Shown in pieces: positions 14,760 through 23,794 of a DNA stretch of 26,679 nucleotides. Position 1 is the stretch's first letter. Every line of letters starts with the position of its first letter. Below the pieces are notes generated by a model. The model saw nothing but the letters and a program-made list of their open reading frames with translations, did no database searches and was not told the origin of the DNA. Made by a program: the position numbers and the translations under genes. This DNA is from Firmicutes bacterium UBA2598 (GTDB taxonomy: Bacteria; Bacillota; PH28-bin88): contig DDKM01000027.1 of NCBI GenBank assembly GCA_002339345.1, forward strand, positions 1 through 26,679, given 5' to 3'.

Positions 14760-17147
14760 GTGGTTGCAGGAAAATCAACGCATAAATTAGAATTGGATAA
14801 GGTGTTGGCTTTATTAAGGGAGGCCTGCTCCTGCAGCCTGGGCAGGGACCTGGTAGCCAGTTTAACACCGGTCATCGATTTGGCGGAAGCACAGCGGCTC
14901 CAGAAACAAACAACGGAGGCCAGTAATGTTTGGCGAATACACCCCCTGGTGCCCCTCGGCGGGATCAGGGATATCGGTGAGGCGGTGTCCCGGGCTCGTA
15001 TTGGTGCCGTGTTGGACCCGGCTGAATTAATTGCTATTATGGATACCGTGGCCGCTTCCAGGCAGCTGCGCAGTTTCTTGCTGGGGATGGAAGGTTCATT
15101 CCCGTTGCTAAAAGAACTGGCAGGAGGGTTGGGCCTATTTCGCGACATTGAGCAGGAAATCGCCCGATGTATCAACGATGACGGTACCGTGTCGGATCAG
15201 GCTTCGCCTGAACTCGCCAGGGTTCGACAGCAGATTAAACAGGCCCAGATTAGGATCAAAACAAAACTGGATAGCATTATCCGTTCACCGGATCAACAGA
15301 AAATGTTACAGGATCTCCTAATCACAATCCGGGGTGATCGATATGTTGTTCCGGTAAAACAGGAGTATCGAGGTCAGTTTCCGGGTCTTATCCACGACAT
15401 GTCCGCCAGCGGGGCTACACTTTTTATTGAACCCTTGGCGGTGGTGGAATTGAACAATGAGCTAAAAAGATTGGTAGGTGAAGAGGAAAGGGAAGTACAG
15501 GCTGTTTTGCGTCACCTGTCCGGGTTGATTAACCGGCATGTCCAGACACTTACCGATACCTTGGGTATCCTGGCCCAGTTGGACCTCATTCTGGCCAAGG
15601 GCAAGCTAAGTCAAAGCTATAGCGGGATTGAGCCGCGACTGCTCCCAAATGCCGTAATTAATATCCGGCAGGGCCGGCATCCGTTACTATCAGGCCAGGT
15701 GGTACCGATTTCCGTACACCTGGGTAAGGACTACGATATTCTGGTGATCACCGGCCCCAACACTGGTGGTAAAACGGTAACTTTAAAAACTATCGGGCTA
15801 TTTGTATTGATGGCTCAATGCGGCCTGCACCTACCGGCGGAAACCGGGACGGAAATTGGTGTTTTCCGCCAGGTGTTTGTTGATATTGGCGATGAGCAAA
15901 GCATTGAACAGTCACTAAGCACCTTTTCCGCCCATATGTCCAATATTGTGTCGATTATTTCGGAAGTACAATCTGGTGCTCTGGTTCTACTGGATGAATT
16001 GGGAGCAGGCACAGATCCCACGGAAGGGGCCGCCCTCGCCATCGCCCTGCTGGAATACTTGCGGGAAAAGGGAGCCAAAGTTGTGGCGACAACCCATTAC
16101 GGCCAGCTAAAAAGTTATGCCTACAATAACTCCAGGGTGGAGAATGCCAGCACCGAATTTGATGTAGAAAGCCTGCGTCCAACATACCGCCTGCTGGTGG
16201 GTATACCGGGAGGGAGTAATGCCTTTGAGATTGCCCGCCGGTTAGGTTTACCGGTGAGTATCATTGAGCATGCCAAGGCATCTATGGCTACGGAAGAGAT
16301 AGATGCCGCAAATCTTATCCAACGGTTAACGGAGAACCAACTTCAGGCGGAAAAAGAAAGGGCGGAAGCCACGAGATTAAGGCAGGAAACTGCAAGGTTA
16401 CGCGATGAGTTGGAGCTGCAAAGACAGGACCTAAGGGAAAAGGAAAACCAAATACTCTACCGTGTGCGGCAGGAGGCGGAAGACCTGATCAGCCGTGCCC
16501 GCCGAGAAGTGGATACCCTATTACAACAGTTAAGAACGAACTTGGCCAAGGAGGCGGAAAGGGCCCAGGTACAGGCGGCCCGCGAAGCCAAAGACACCCT
16601 GGCTAAGCTAGAGGAGGAAGTAGCCGGGCTGGCAAAGCCTGTGGTAGCCACCGGCAGTGCGCCGTCACCTCAAATGATTAAGACGGGACAAATGGTGGAA
16701 ATTCCCCGTCTGAATCTGAGAGCCGAGGTATTAACCCCACCAAATGCCCAGGGCGAAGTATTGGTGCAAGCCGGCATCATGAAGATCACCGTAAGGCTTT
16801 CCGACCTGAGGATTACTGGAAAAGGTCCGGTGACAACGGAAAACAACACCTACCATACCGGTGTGATGGCCAAGGCAGCCTCAATTTCCCCCGAACTAGA
16901 TCTGCGGGGTAAGTTAGTTGACGAGGCCCTGGAACTGGTGGAAAAGTATTTGGACGATGCGTTGTTGGCCGGCCTAAATAAAATATCTCTCATTCATGGA
17001 AAGGGTACCGGTGCTTTGCGGGCGGCCATCCAGAAGAGTTTAAAACAACACCCCCATGTAAAGGCCTACCGGTTGGGGAATTATGGCGAAGGGGGAGCGG
17101 GTGTCACCGTTGTCGAATTGGAATATAATGGCTGGGCAAGACATTGA
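14760..17147 (+). CDS. mutS2: Endonuclease MutS2 / ribosome rescue factor
   Basis: This 795-residue protein has no mismatch-recognition domain. Helical core and clamp domains precede the ABC-type ATPase with Walker A TGPNTGGKT (K338), Walker B LVLLDELGAGTDP and the switch His in TTHYGQLK. A long coiled coil (about 515-625, rich in Glu, Arg and Gln) and a KOW-like segment lead to a C-terminal Smr domain (about 712-795) with LDLRG and HGKGTGALR. MutS2 suppresses recombination in some species and, in Bacillus (as RqcU), senses collided ribosomes and splits them. The GTG start follows GAGGGTGG directly after the U32 stop. Confidence 0.97.
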   Translation: MVAGKSTHKLELDKVLALLREACSCSLGRDLVASLTPVIDLAEAQRLQKQTTEASNVWRIHPLVPLGGIRDIGEAVSRARIGAVLDPAELIAIMDTVAASRQLRSFLLGMEGSFPLLKELAGGLGLFRDIEQEIARCINDDGTVSDQASPELARVRQQIKQAQIRIKTKLDSIIRSPDQQKMLQDLLITIRGDRYVVPVKQEYRGQFPGLIHDMSASGATLFIEPLAVVELNNELKRLVGEEEREVQAVLRHLSGLINRHVQTLTDTLGILAQLDLILAKGKLSQSYSGIEPRLLPNAVINIRQGRHPLLSGQVVPISVHLGKDYDILVITGPNTGGKTVTLKTIGLFVLMAQCGLHLPAETGTEIGVFRQVFVDIGDEQSIEQSLSTFSAHMSNIVSIISEVQSGALVLLDELGAGTDPTEGAALAIALLEYLREKGAKVVATTHYGQLKSYAYNNSRVENASTEFDVESLRPTYRLLVGIPGGSNAFEIARRLGLPVSIIEHAKASMATEEIDAANLIQRLTENQLQAEKERAEATRLRQETARLRDELELQRQDLREKENQILYRVRQEAEDLISRARREVDTLLQQLRTNLAKEAERAQVQAAREAKDTLAKLEEEVAGLAKPVVATGSAPSPQMIKTGQMVEIPRLNLRAEVLTPPNAQGEVLVQAGIMKITVRLSDLRITGKGPVTTENNTYHTGVMAKAASISPELDLRGKLVDEALELVEKYLDDALLAGLNKISLIHGKGTGALRAAIQKSLKQHPHVKAYRLGNYGEGGAGVTVVELEYNGWARH

Positions 17148-17165
17148 GGGTAGTTTGGCAGCCCG

Positions 17166-18317
17166 ATGGGGGTAATAACTTTGCGCTATTTTGATAATGC
17201 TGCCACTTCTTGGCCCAAACCAGAGGAGGTATATGAGGCGGTTAACCGGACCCTGAGGCAAGGCGGGAATGCTGGCCGAGGGGTAAATGCCGCCGCACTT
17301 GGTGCCAGCAGAACTTTGTATTCTGCCCGGCGCAGCATTGCCAGCCTGTTCGGGATTCCCGATGCGCAGCAGGTGGTTTTCACCCAGAATGTGACAGAAG
17401 CACTCAACCTGGCGTTATACGGACTATTATCCCCAGGCGACCACGTTCTGGCCAGCTCCCTTGAACACAATGCGGTAATGCGGCCTCTGGAGGACCTCAA
17501 GGGTAGGGGAGTGGCGTACGATCTGATCCCCTGTTCCATGCGGGGGGAATTAGATCTTCAAAGCTTAATCCGTAACATTAAACCGGAAACCAGGCTCATC
17601 TGTTTAACCCATGCCTCAAACGTATTGGGGAATATCCTGCCTATCCAGGAGGTGGGCCGGATTGCCAGGGAACACGGGGTTTTCCTGTTGGTGGATGCAG
17701 CCCAGACTGCCGGGCTGATTCCCATTGATGTACAAAGAATGGGAATCGATTTACTGGCCTTTACCGGCCATAAAGGACTGTTTGGGCCCCAGGGGACTGG
17801 CGGATTATTCGTCAGGGAAGGGATTAGATTGAGGCCGCTAATTCATGGCGGGACTGGCAGTCATTCTGCTTTGCTCCAACAGCCGGAAAACATGCCGGAT
17901 ATATTTGAAAGTGGAACCCGAAACCTACCCGGTATCGCGGGGCTGGATGCGGGGGTCAGGTTTATTACGCACCAAGGCTTGGAGCGGATAAGGGAACATG
18001 AGCTAAGGCTGATGGCAATCCTTTTGGAGGGGTTACTAGACCTAGGTGCCGAGGTGCTGGGCCCATTAAAACCGGAGGAAAGGGTGGGTCTGGTGGCTTG
18101 TAATTTTACTGGTTGGGAGGCAGGAGAGATCTGTATACTCCTTGATCGGGAGTATCAAACCATCACCAGGGCTGGTTTGCATTGTGCCCCTTTGGCCCAT
18201 AGAACAGCTGGCACCATTAACAGCGGGGCGTTGCGCATCAGCCCAGGGTTTTTTCATACACCAGACCAAGTAGAAGAACTCCTCAAGATCCTTGGGCAGA
18301 TTATGTCTAGGAGGTAA
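17166..18317 (+). CDS. Cysteine desulfurase-family aminotransferase (class V)
   Basis: This 383-residue PLP enzyme fits the 'cysteine desulfurase family protein' group (TIGR01977-like), related to NifS/CsdA. Visible features are YFDNAATSWPKP at the start, SSLEHNAV (PLP-stacking His), LVDAAQTAG (PLP Asp), the Schiff-base Lys in FTGHKGLFGPQG, and Cys in AGLHCAPLAHRTAGT at the persulfide-loop position. It should release S or Se from (seleno)cysteine; the acceptor is not shown directly. A DUF3343 gene follows after 7 bp. ATG 17166 is taken as start, but TTG 17181 with GGGGGT at 17168-17173 would give the shorter N-terminus common in homologues. The C-terminal AGG AGG TAA doubles as the next gene's Shine-Dalgarno. 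Confidence 0.9.
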   Translation: MGVITLRYFDNAATSWPKPEEVYEAVNRTLRQGGNAGRGVNAAALGASRTLYSARRSIASLFGIPDAQQVVFTQNVTEALNLALYGLLSPGDHVLASSLEHNAVMRPLEDLKGRGVAYDLIPCSMRGELDLQSLIRNIKPETRLICLTHASNVLGNILPIQEVGRIAREHGVFLLVDAAQTAGLIPIDVQRMGIDLLAFTGHKGLFGPQGTGGLFVREGIRLRPLIHGGTGSHSALLQQPENMPDIFESGTRNLPGIAGLDAGVRFITHQGLERIREHELRLMAILLEGLLDLGAEVLGPLKPEERVGLVACNFTGWEAGEICILLDREYQTITRAGLHCAPLAHRTAGTINSGALRISPGFFHTPDQVEELLKILGQIMSRR

Positions 18318-18324
18318 AACCGGG

Positions 18325-18564
18325 GTGTCAGAAGTACTGGTCATTTTTCCTTCCATTCATCATGCCCTGGCTGCTGAGGAGCTATTACAGTCCTTGGAGT
18401 ATGAATTTGTTCTGATGCCTGTTCCTCCCCATGTGGCGGAAGGGTGTGGCTTGGGTATCAAAATAAGGGAGCAGATATCATCCGAAATCATAACCATCCT
18501 CTGTCAGAAAGCCATCCAGGTGGAAAAGACCCATCCCCTGGCCAAGGGAGAGGAAAGAAAGTGA
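18325..18564 (+). CDS. DUF3343 (putative Se/S carrier-like) protein
   Basis: This 79-residue protein has the DUF3343 pattern: VLVIFPSIHHALAAEELL (beta strand and helix), LMPVPPHVAEGCGLGIKI with the conserved Cys-Gly-Leu motif, then a short helix. The family (PF11823) has been described as a putative selenium/sulfur carrier because of its conserved Cys and neighbours; biochemistry is lacking as far as I know. GTG 18325 is chosen because AGGAGGT (18309-18315) is 9 nt upstream. Sitting between a cysteine-desulfurase-like enzyme and a LysR regulator, it could receive persulfide or selenide from the upstream enzyme. Its TGA overlaps the lysR GTG (GTGA). Confidence 0.82.
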   Translation: MSEVLVIFPSIHHALAAEELLQSLEYEFVLMPVPPHVAEGCGLGIKIREQISSEIITILCQKAIQVEKTHPLAKGEERK

Positions 18565-19463
18565 TTGGATTTAAACATTTACAAGCATTTACCGTGGTAG
18601 CACGGGAAAGAAGCTTTACCAGGGCTGCTGAGATATTGTTTCAAACCCAGCCGGCATTGAGCAAACAAGTTAAAGACCTGGAAAGATACCTGGATGCCAT
18701 CCTGTTGGACAGGCAGAACAAGGAAGTGACATTGACAGAAGCCGGGGAGTTGTTTTACCCGGAGGCACGGCGAATCCTCGAGGGTATGGAAAGAAGCAGA
18801 GAGGCTCTAGCAGAATTAAGAAATCTCACTAAGGGAAGGATTCTCCTGGGTGCCAGCACTTTGCCCGGAGAATATATACTGCCGGAATATATCGGCGAGT
18901 TCAGAAAAATGTATCCCGGTTTAAAGATAGAGCTTAAGATTGACGATACCGGCCATACCGTCCAACGGCTGAAGGCCAGGGAGATTCAGATTGGCCTAAT
19001 CGGGGCCCTACCAGGAGATCCAGAGTTATCCATCACACCGTGTATTAAAGATGAACTGATTTTGATTGCACCGTTAGCCGGACACCCTGATCGTTATGCC
19101 CTTGCGCAGTTGCCATGGGAGATGATGATTTATCGGGAACCGGGATCCGGTACCCGCAGGGTGGTGGAGCAATTCCTGGCAGCATTGGGCATTTCACCTG
19201 CGAAAGCATTTGCCGGCATGGAGATCGGAAGCACCAAGGCCATCATCAATGCCGTTGCCGCAGGATTAGGCATCAGTTTTGTATCCCGTTGGGCAGTACA
19301 GGATGCCTTGGCTTTGGGTAAAGTTAAGGAAATTCGCCTTGACTGTGGAACTATTAGGCGATGGATTTACCTTGCAGAATTGAAGGGACGGTATGCTAGC
19401 CCGGCGGTGAAAACTTTCCGGGAATACATAATGGCAAAGGCGACCGGTCGTTTTAATTTTTAA
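18561..19463 (+). CDS. LysR-family transcriptional regulator (possibly selenium-metabolism type)
   Basis: The 300-residue protein has an N-terminal winged HTH (FKHLQAFTVVARERSFTRAA, TQPALSKQVKDLER, about 1-62), a linker helix, and a periplasmic-binding-protein-like effector domain starting GRILLGASTLPGEYILPEYI. That last segment resembles LysR proteins annotated as selenium-metabolism-associated, which agrees with the desulfurase and DUF3343 neighbours; the subtype call is from memory. GTG 18561 overlaps the preceding TGA by 4 bp (GTGA), with AGAGGAAAG just upstream, so it is translationally coupled. Its last 11 bp overlap the convergent PBP gene. Unlike many LysR genes it is not divergent from its likely targets. 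Confidence 0.88.
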   Translation: MIGFKHLQAFTVVARERSFTRAAEILFQTQPALSKQVKDLERYLDAILLDRQNKEVTLTEAGELFYPEARRILEGMERSREALAELRNLTKGRILLGASTLPGEYILPEYIGEFRKMYPGLKIELKIDDTGHTVQRLKAREIQIGLIGALPGDPELSITPCIKDELILIAPLAGHPDRYALAQLPWEMMIYREPGSGTRRVVEQFLAALGISPAKAFAGMEIGSTKAIINAVAAGLGISFVSRWAVQDALALGKVKEIRLDCGTIRRWIYLAELKGRYASPAVKTFREYIMAKATGRFNF

Positions 19464-22236
19464 TTATCATTTTAATTTCATTGGACGGTGTGCTCAAATT
19501 GGATTGGGAATCAATGGCCAAAATCCGGTAATAGTATGTTCCATCAATTTCCACCTTATCATCCTTGTAAACCAACCCACTGGTAAGAGCAAGATTGTAG
19601 CGGGTAGGATTACCTTCAACACGGCGTTCCACTGCATAAATCAGCCCCTGGGTACCTGGGGGCATTTCCCACGCCAGAGAAACATACCATTGTCCTGGAG
19701 GTTCATTTTGGCGTCCCACCGATCCTTTTAGGACAGGGGAGGGCGGAGCTTTTTGGACAGCTCCATTGGTATTTTTTGGCGGAACACTTGTACGATTGTT
19801 ACCATTGCCGCCTGCGGATGCAGGTATGCTCTGTTCGATGGGTTTAAGCTGGTGTTCTGGGATGTCACATTGTTTGCCAGATAGGCTGGTGTTGGGAACC
19901 CCACGGGTACTCAACAGTTCCGGTGGGCAGCCACCGGTTTGCCCTGGTCCCGGTATAAGTGCCAGCACTGTAGTACCGGAATGTCTGGGATCATTGCATA
20001 CCGTAGCGGTGGTATAGCCGGTCCCCGGACCGTGGATGGTGCACACCTCCGTGGGGGCTTCCAGGTTAGCATCCATGGGCGGTGTTGCTTCCCGATCCCA
20101 TGGGATCTGGCGCTGCAAAAAGACACCGGTAATAATATCAGGGCAATAGGGTGATGGGAGTTGACCAGTTTCTGCACAAACCTGGGCAGAGATCCAAGCT
20201 TGGGATACCACCTGGGGAACGGTCTCTTTGGTAAAAACTTCATTGACGATAAACTTTTCCGGTGTGAATTCACTGGGAAGCAGCCCCGACTTGGAGTCCA
20301 CAGCAGCATAGACAATGCCCTGCGGGCGATTAAATTGGGTTACCGGTACATCCTTTAACCCCTCCCCAACCACCGCCTTCCAGATCATGGCCGGGAAGGA
20401 CCCACCCGCCGTGTGTTGCAAGAAGTGCTTAGCATCGGTCACATCAAAACCCATCCACACTGCTGCAACCAGCTCTGGTGTATAGCCAACAAACCATGCA
20501 TCCTTAACACCTTTGAGGTTCATTTTCGCCAGGTGGGGAGGCAACTGGGTAGTGCCTGTCTTACCTGCGACTGGCCTGTTTAGCTTAGCCCTGGTGCCTG
20601 TCCCGGCATCCACCACCGTCTGGAGCATATCGGTCATCAAGAAGGCAGTCTGCTCGGTCATCACCATTTCTTTCTTGGGTTTAAATTCAATGAGCACCTT
20701 TCCCTGACTATCGGTAATTTTGATGATAGCGTGGGGCTGTACCAGAACCCCTTGATTAGCAAATGCGCCGTATGCCGAAGCCATGTTCAGTGGTGATACC
20801 CCTGTGGTAAGACCCCCCAGGGCAAGGCTCAGGTTACGGTCTGTATTTGCCAGAGGCAACCCAAGTTTCTTACCAAATTGAAACCCAGTGTCTACCCCGA
20901 GGGTATGCAGCATTTTAACCGCCGGAATATTTACAGACCACTGGAGGGCTTCCCGCATGGTAATCAGTCCACGAAACTTGCCATCATAGTTATTCGGTGA
21001 ATAGGGCGGATTACCCGGGTAGGTCACCGGTGAATCGTCCAGTACTGTGGCAACGGTAAAGCCTTTTTCCAAGGCAGGACCATAAACAACCAGGGGTTTA
21101 ATGGTAGATCCTGGCTGGCGGTCAGATTGGACCGCCCTATTAAGCCCCTTTCGGGTGGTATATTCACGTCCTCCCATCATCCCGCGAATTTCGCCGGTGC
21201 GGTGATCGATGACCACCATTGCAGCTTGGGCTATCCTTTCCGGGCCGGGCTTAGGAAAATTATTGGGGTTGGCAAAAACCTCTTCCATTTTATCCTGGAT
21301 TCTGGCATCTATGGTAGTATATACACGCAGGCCCCCGGTGTATAATAGCCGGGAATCCAGACCTCTTTCCTCCAGAAGTTTTTCCGCCGTGCTGGCTACA
21401 TAATCAACGAAGTAAGCATATTTCCGCTGAGGTCCCCCGCCTTTTACCGGTTGAATATATGGTGTTGCCAGAGCCTCCTTGTATTGCTCCTCGGTGATGT
21501 AGGAGTTCTTATACATATTGTTCAAGACGGTATTACGCCTGTTAATAGCGTTTTCCAGATTGCGAAAGGGTGAGTACCGCCCCCCAGGTGATTTGACCAT
21601 ACCTGCCAGCATTGCGCTTTCCGCCAGAGATAGTTCCTGCACATTTTTCCCGAAGAATGTTTGGGCAGCCGCCTGGATGCCGTGGGCTCCTTCCCCGAAG
21701 TACACCCAGTTCAAGTATTTTTCGAATATCTCATCCTTGGTATAAGTTCGCTCAAGTTGAATTGCTACAATCAGCTCCTGTAGCTTACGCTGAATGGTTT
21801 TAGAATTGTCCTTCAGGTATGCGGTTCGGGCCAACTGTTGGGTAATGGTACTGGCCCCCTGGGATTTTGTACCAGTTGTGATATCCACAACTAAAGCACG
21901 TAAAATCCCGCGGGGGTCAAAACCCCGATGGTTTTCAAAATTTCTATCCTCTGTAGCTAAAAAGGCATCTTTAACGGTCTGGGGGATGTTGGCGAACTTC
22001 ACCAGCTCGCGGTTTTCCCCGGCATGGAGCCTGTCCACAATATTACCATGCATATCGTAAATGATGGTACTGGTCTCAGGTTTGGTGCCCGCCACATCCA
22101 GATCATCCAGATTATTGATCAGACCTGCCATGATTCCGACGGTGGCTCCAGCTCCAATGAAAGCAAACAGCATAAATAACAGCAAGAACAGCCGGCCAAT
22201 GCGTAACCGGCGCCTTTGTTTTTTATTGGTAGCCAT
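19453..22236 (-). CDS. Class A penicillin-binding protein (PBP1A-type)
   Basis: This bifunctional peptidoglycan glycosyltransferase/DD-transpeptidase has 927 residues. A basic N-terminus and one membrane span (about 10-40) anchor it outside-facing. GT51 motifs are EDRNFENHRGFD (catalytic Glu), QGASTITQQLAR and RKLQELIVAIQLE. Transpeptidase motifs are STIK (S377), SVN and KTGT. A Pro/Gly/Asn-rich linker leads to a C-terminal fibronectin-III-like domain (about 835-927). ATG at 22236 has AGGGGG 6 nt upstream; the other ATG at 22242 abuts that site. It is the only complete minus-strand gene, divergent from tyrS and overlapping lysR tail-to-tail by 11 bp. Confidence 0.95.
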   Translation of the reverse strand: MATNKKQRRRLRIGRLFLLLFMLFAFIGAGATVGIMAGLINNLDDLDVAGTKPETSTIIYDMHGNIVDRLHAGENRELVKFANIPQTVKDAFLATEDRNFENHRGFDPRGILRALVVDITTGTKSQGASTITQQLARTAYLKDNSKTIQRKLQELIVAIQLERTYTKDEIFEKYLNWVYFGEGAHGIQAAAQTFFGKNVQELSLAESAMLAGMVKSPGGRYSPFRNLENAINRRNTVLNNMYKNSYITEEQYKEALATPYIQPVKGGGPQRKYAYFVDYVASTAEKLLEERGLDSRLLYTGGLRVYTTIDARIQDKMEEVFANPNNFPKPGPERIAQAAMVVIDHRTGEIRGMMGGREYTTRKGLNRAVQSDRQPGSTIKPLVVYGPALEKGFTVATVLDDSPVTYPGNPPYSPNNYDGKFRGLITMREALQWSVNIPAVKMLHTLGVDTGFQFGKKLGLPLANTDRNLSLALGGLTTGVSPLNMASAYGAFANQGVLVQPHAIIKITDSQGKVLIEFKPKKEMVMTEQTAFLMTDMLQTVVDAGTGTRAKLNRPVAGKTGTTQLPPHLAKMNLKGVKDAWFVGYTPELVAAVWMGFDVTDAKHFLQHTAGGSFPAMIWKAVVGEGLKDVPVTQFNRPQGIVYAAVDSKSGLLPSEFTPEKFIVNEVFTKETVPQVVSQAWISAQVCAETGQLPSPYCPDIITGVFLQRQIPWDREATPPMDANLEAPTEVCTIHGPGTGYTTATVCNDPRHSGTTVLALIPGPGQTGGCPPELLSTRGVPNTSLSGKQCDIPEHQLKPIEQSIPASAGGNGNNRTSVPPKNTNGAVQKAPPSPVLKGSVGRQNEPPGQWYVSLAWEMPPGTQGLIYAVERRVEGNPTRYNLALTSGLVYKDDKVEIDGTYYYRILAIDSQSNLSTPSNEIKMIIKN

Positions 22237-22296
22237 ATTCATCCCCCTATGACAAGATGGGTTGTGCTCCGTAGACAGGCAAAATTTATCGCACAC

Positions 22297-22325
22297 ATTA
22301 TACCATAAAGAGAAAGGGGGTTAAA
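22297..22325 (-). promoter_or_regulatory. Promoter of the PBP gene
   Basis: On the minus strand there is a perfect TATAAT (22302 to 22297) with an extended TGG (22305-22303). At 17-bp spacing the -35 is TTTAAC (22325-22320), a weak match. The leader would be about 55 nt. Confidence 0.65.
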
Positions 22326-22336
22326 TGACAAAAAAC

Positions 22337-22365
22337 TTGAAGGGCGAGGGATGGCATGGTAAAAT
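22337..22365 (+). promoter_or_regulatory. Promoter of tyrS
   Basis: TTGAAG (22337-22342), a 17-bp spacer and TAAAAT (22360-22365) with extended TGG (22357-22359). The start would be near 22372, leaving a leader under 40 nt. It is back-to-back with the PBP promoter. Confidence 0.7.
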
Positions 22366-22409
22366 AACCCCAAAAAATTCCGGAACACAAAGGATTTGGA
22401 GGAATCTGC

Positions 22410-23645
22410 TTGAATATAGCCAAGGAAGTAGCTCGCCAAATGGAAATTATTGAGCGCGGCGTGGTGGAGATCATTCCCAGGGAGGATTTGGTGGCAAAGC
22501 TCCATCGCTCCCTTACCACTAACACGCCTTTACAAGTAAAACTCGGGCTGGATCCAACCGCACCGGATATTCATCTTGGCCATACCGTAGTTCTGCAAAA
22601 ACTGAGGCAGTTTCAAGATCTTGGACACCAAGTAACCATCATTATTGGTGATTTTACTGGCCGCATTGGTGATCCCAGTGGTAAATCGGAAACCCGGAAA
22701 CAACTTACCGAGGAAGAAGTTCTGGCCAATGCTCAAACTTATAAGGAACAGATTTTTAAGGTGCTGGATCAAGCCCGTACACGATTGGTTTTTAACAGCC
22801 AGTGGTTGGCACCGCTATCCTTTGCTGATGTGATCCGCCTGGCGGCCAAGTGTACCGTGGCCAGAATGCTTGAGAGGGACGATTTCGCCAAGCGCTACCG
22901 GGAGAATTTACCCATTAGCGTTCATGAGTTCTTTTATCCGCTAATGCAAGGCTATGATTCCGTTGCACTGCAAACCGATGTGGAATTGGGAGGTACTGAT
23001 CAGAAATTTAACCTTCTGATGGGTCGCCAGCTGCAGCGGGAATACGGGCAGGAGCCCCAAGTAGCGCTAATGACGCCCATTTTAGAAGGCTTGGACGGGA
23101 TTCAAAAAATGAGTAAGAGCCTGGGTAATTACATCGGCATTAACGAATCCCCCAGGGAAATGTTCGGTAAAACCATGTCCATAGCGGATCCCTTAATGGT
23201 TCGTTATTTCGAACTGGTCACCAGGGTACCCATGACCGAGGTAAGGGCCATTGAGGCCGGACTGGCGGATGGATCCCTCCACCCACGGGATGTGAAAATG
23301 CGCTTGGGCAGGGAAATAGTTGCCATGTATCATGGTGAGGAGGCTGCATTTGCCGCACAGCAAGAATTCCAAAACATCTTTCAGAAAGGTGAACTACCCG
23401 ATGAGATCCCCGAAGTAGTAGTCTCAGCAAGCATGTTGGAGGAAAATGGGGTTGTTTGGCTACCAAAGCTAATGGTCTTCAGTGGTTTGGCATCCAGCAC
23501 AAGCGAAGCTCGCCGCCTGATTACCCAAGGGGCGGTTCGGATAAATGATGAAAGGGTACAGGATGTGGATATGCAAGTTAATCCGGAAAAGGGCATGATC
23601 ATACGGGTCGGTAAAAGAAAATGGGTCACATTGCGGTTGCAGTAG
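22410..23645 (+). CDS. tyrS: Tyrosyl-tRNA synthetase
   Basis: This class I synthetase has 411 residues. The Rossmann core has the HIGH motif as HLGH in LDPTAPDIHLGH, GDFTGRIGDPSGKS, and the KMSKS motif in GIQKMSKSLGN; a C-terminal S4 RNA-binding domain (about 343-405) ends the protein. The sequence is of the TyrS type-2 (TyrZ-like) branch, judging by the LDPTAPDIHLGHTV signature. The start is TTG at 22410, supported by GGAGGA (22398-22403) 6 nt upstream. No T-box precedes it, unlike thrS and pheS here. Confidence 0.97.
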   Translation: MNIAKEVARQMEIIERGVVEIIPREDLVAKLHRSLTTNTPLQVKLGLDPTAPDIHLGHTVVLQKLRQFQDLGHQVTIIIGDFTGRIGDPSGKSETRKQLTEEEVLANAQTYKEQIFKVLDQARTRLVFNSQWLAPLSFADVIRLAAKCTVARMLERDDFAKRYRENLPISVHEFFYPLMQGYDSVALQTDVELGGTDQKFNLLMGRQLQREYGQEPQVALMTPILEGLDGIQKMSKSLGNYIGINESPREMFGKTMSIADPLMVRYFELVTRVPMTEVRAIEAGLADGSLHPRDVKMRLGREIVAMYHGEEAAFAAQQEFQNIFQKGELPDEIPEVVVSASMLEENGVVWLPKLMVFSGLASSTSEARRLITQGAVRINDERVQDVDMQVNPEKGMIIRVGKRKWVTLRLQ

Positions 23646-23668
23646 GGTTATCAGATGTGGAACAATTC

Positions 23669-23690
23669 GGGCCTTCCGTTGGGAAGGCCC
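23669..23690 (+). terminator. Terminator-like hairpin after tyrS
   Basis: GGGCCTTCC (23669-23677) pairs perfectly with GGAAGGCCC (23682-23690) around GTTG. The following AATTAATTCCGTTTC has only a loose T content, so termination may be partial. Confidence 0.65.
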
Positions 23691-23794
23691 AATTAATTCC
23701 GTTTCATTTTATATTGTACCGGCAGGAATGAAGGCCACCGGTTGCGAACAAATGCACATTATGATACAAGTACCAGATTGCCGTTGGGCTGGGG

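Noticed and set aside
22366..22409. A T-box before tyrS
   Set aside because: The region between promoter and TTG start is too short, and no AGGGTGG-NACCGCG motif or terminator is present.
23742..23765. Promoter for the sensor kinase (TTGCGA and TATGAT)
   Set aside because: The spacer is only 12 bp, too short for sigma-A; no better pair was seen, so the kinase promoter is left uncalled.
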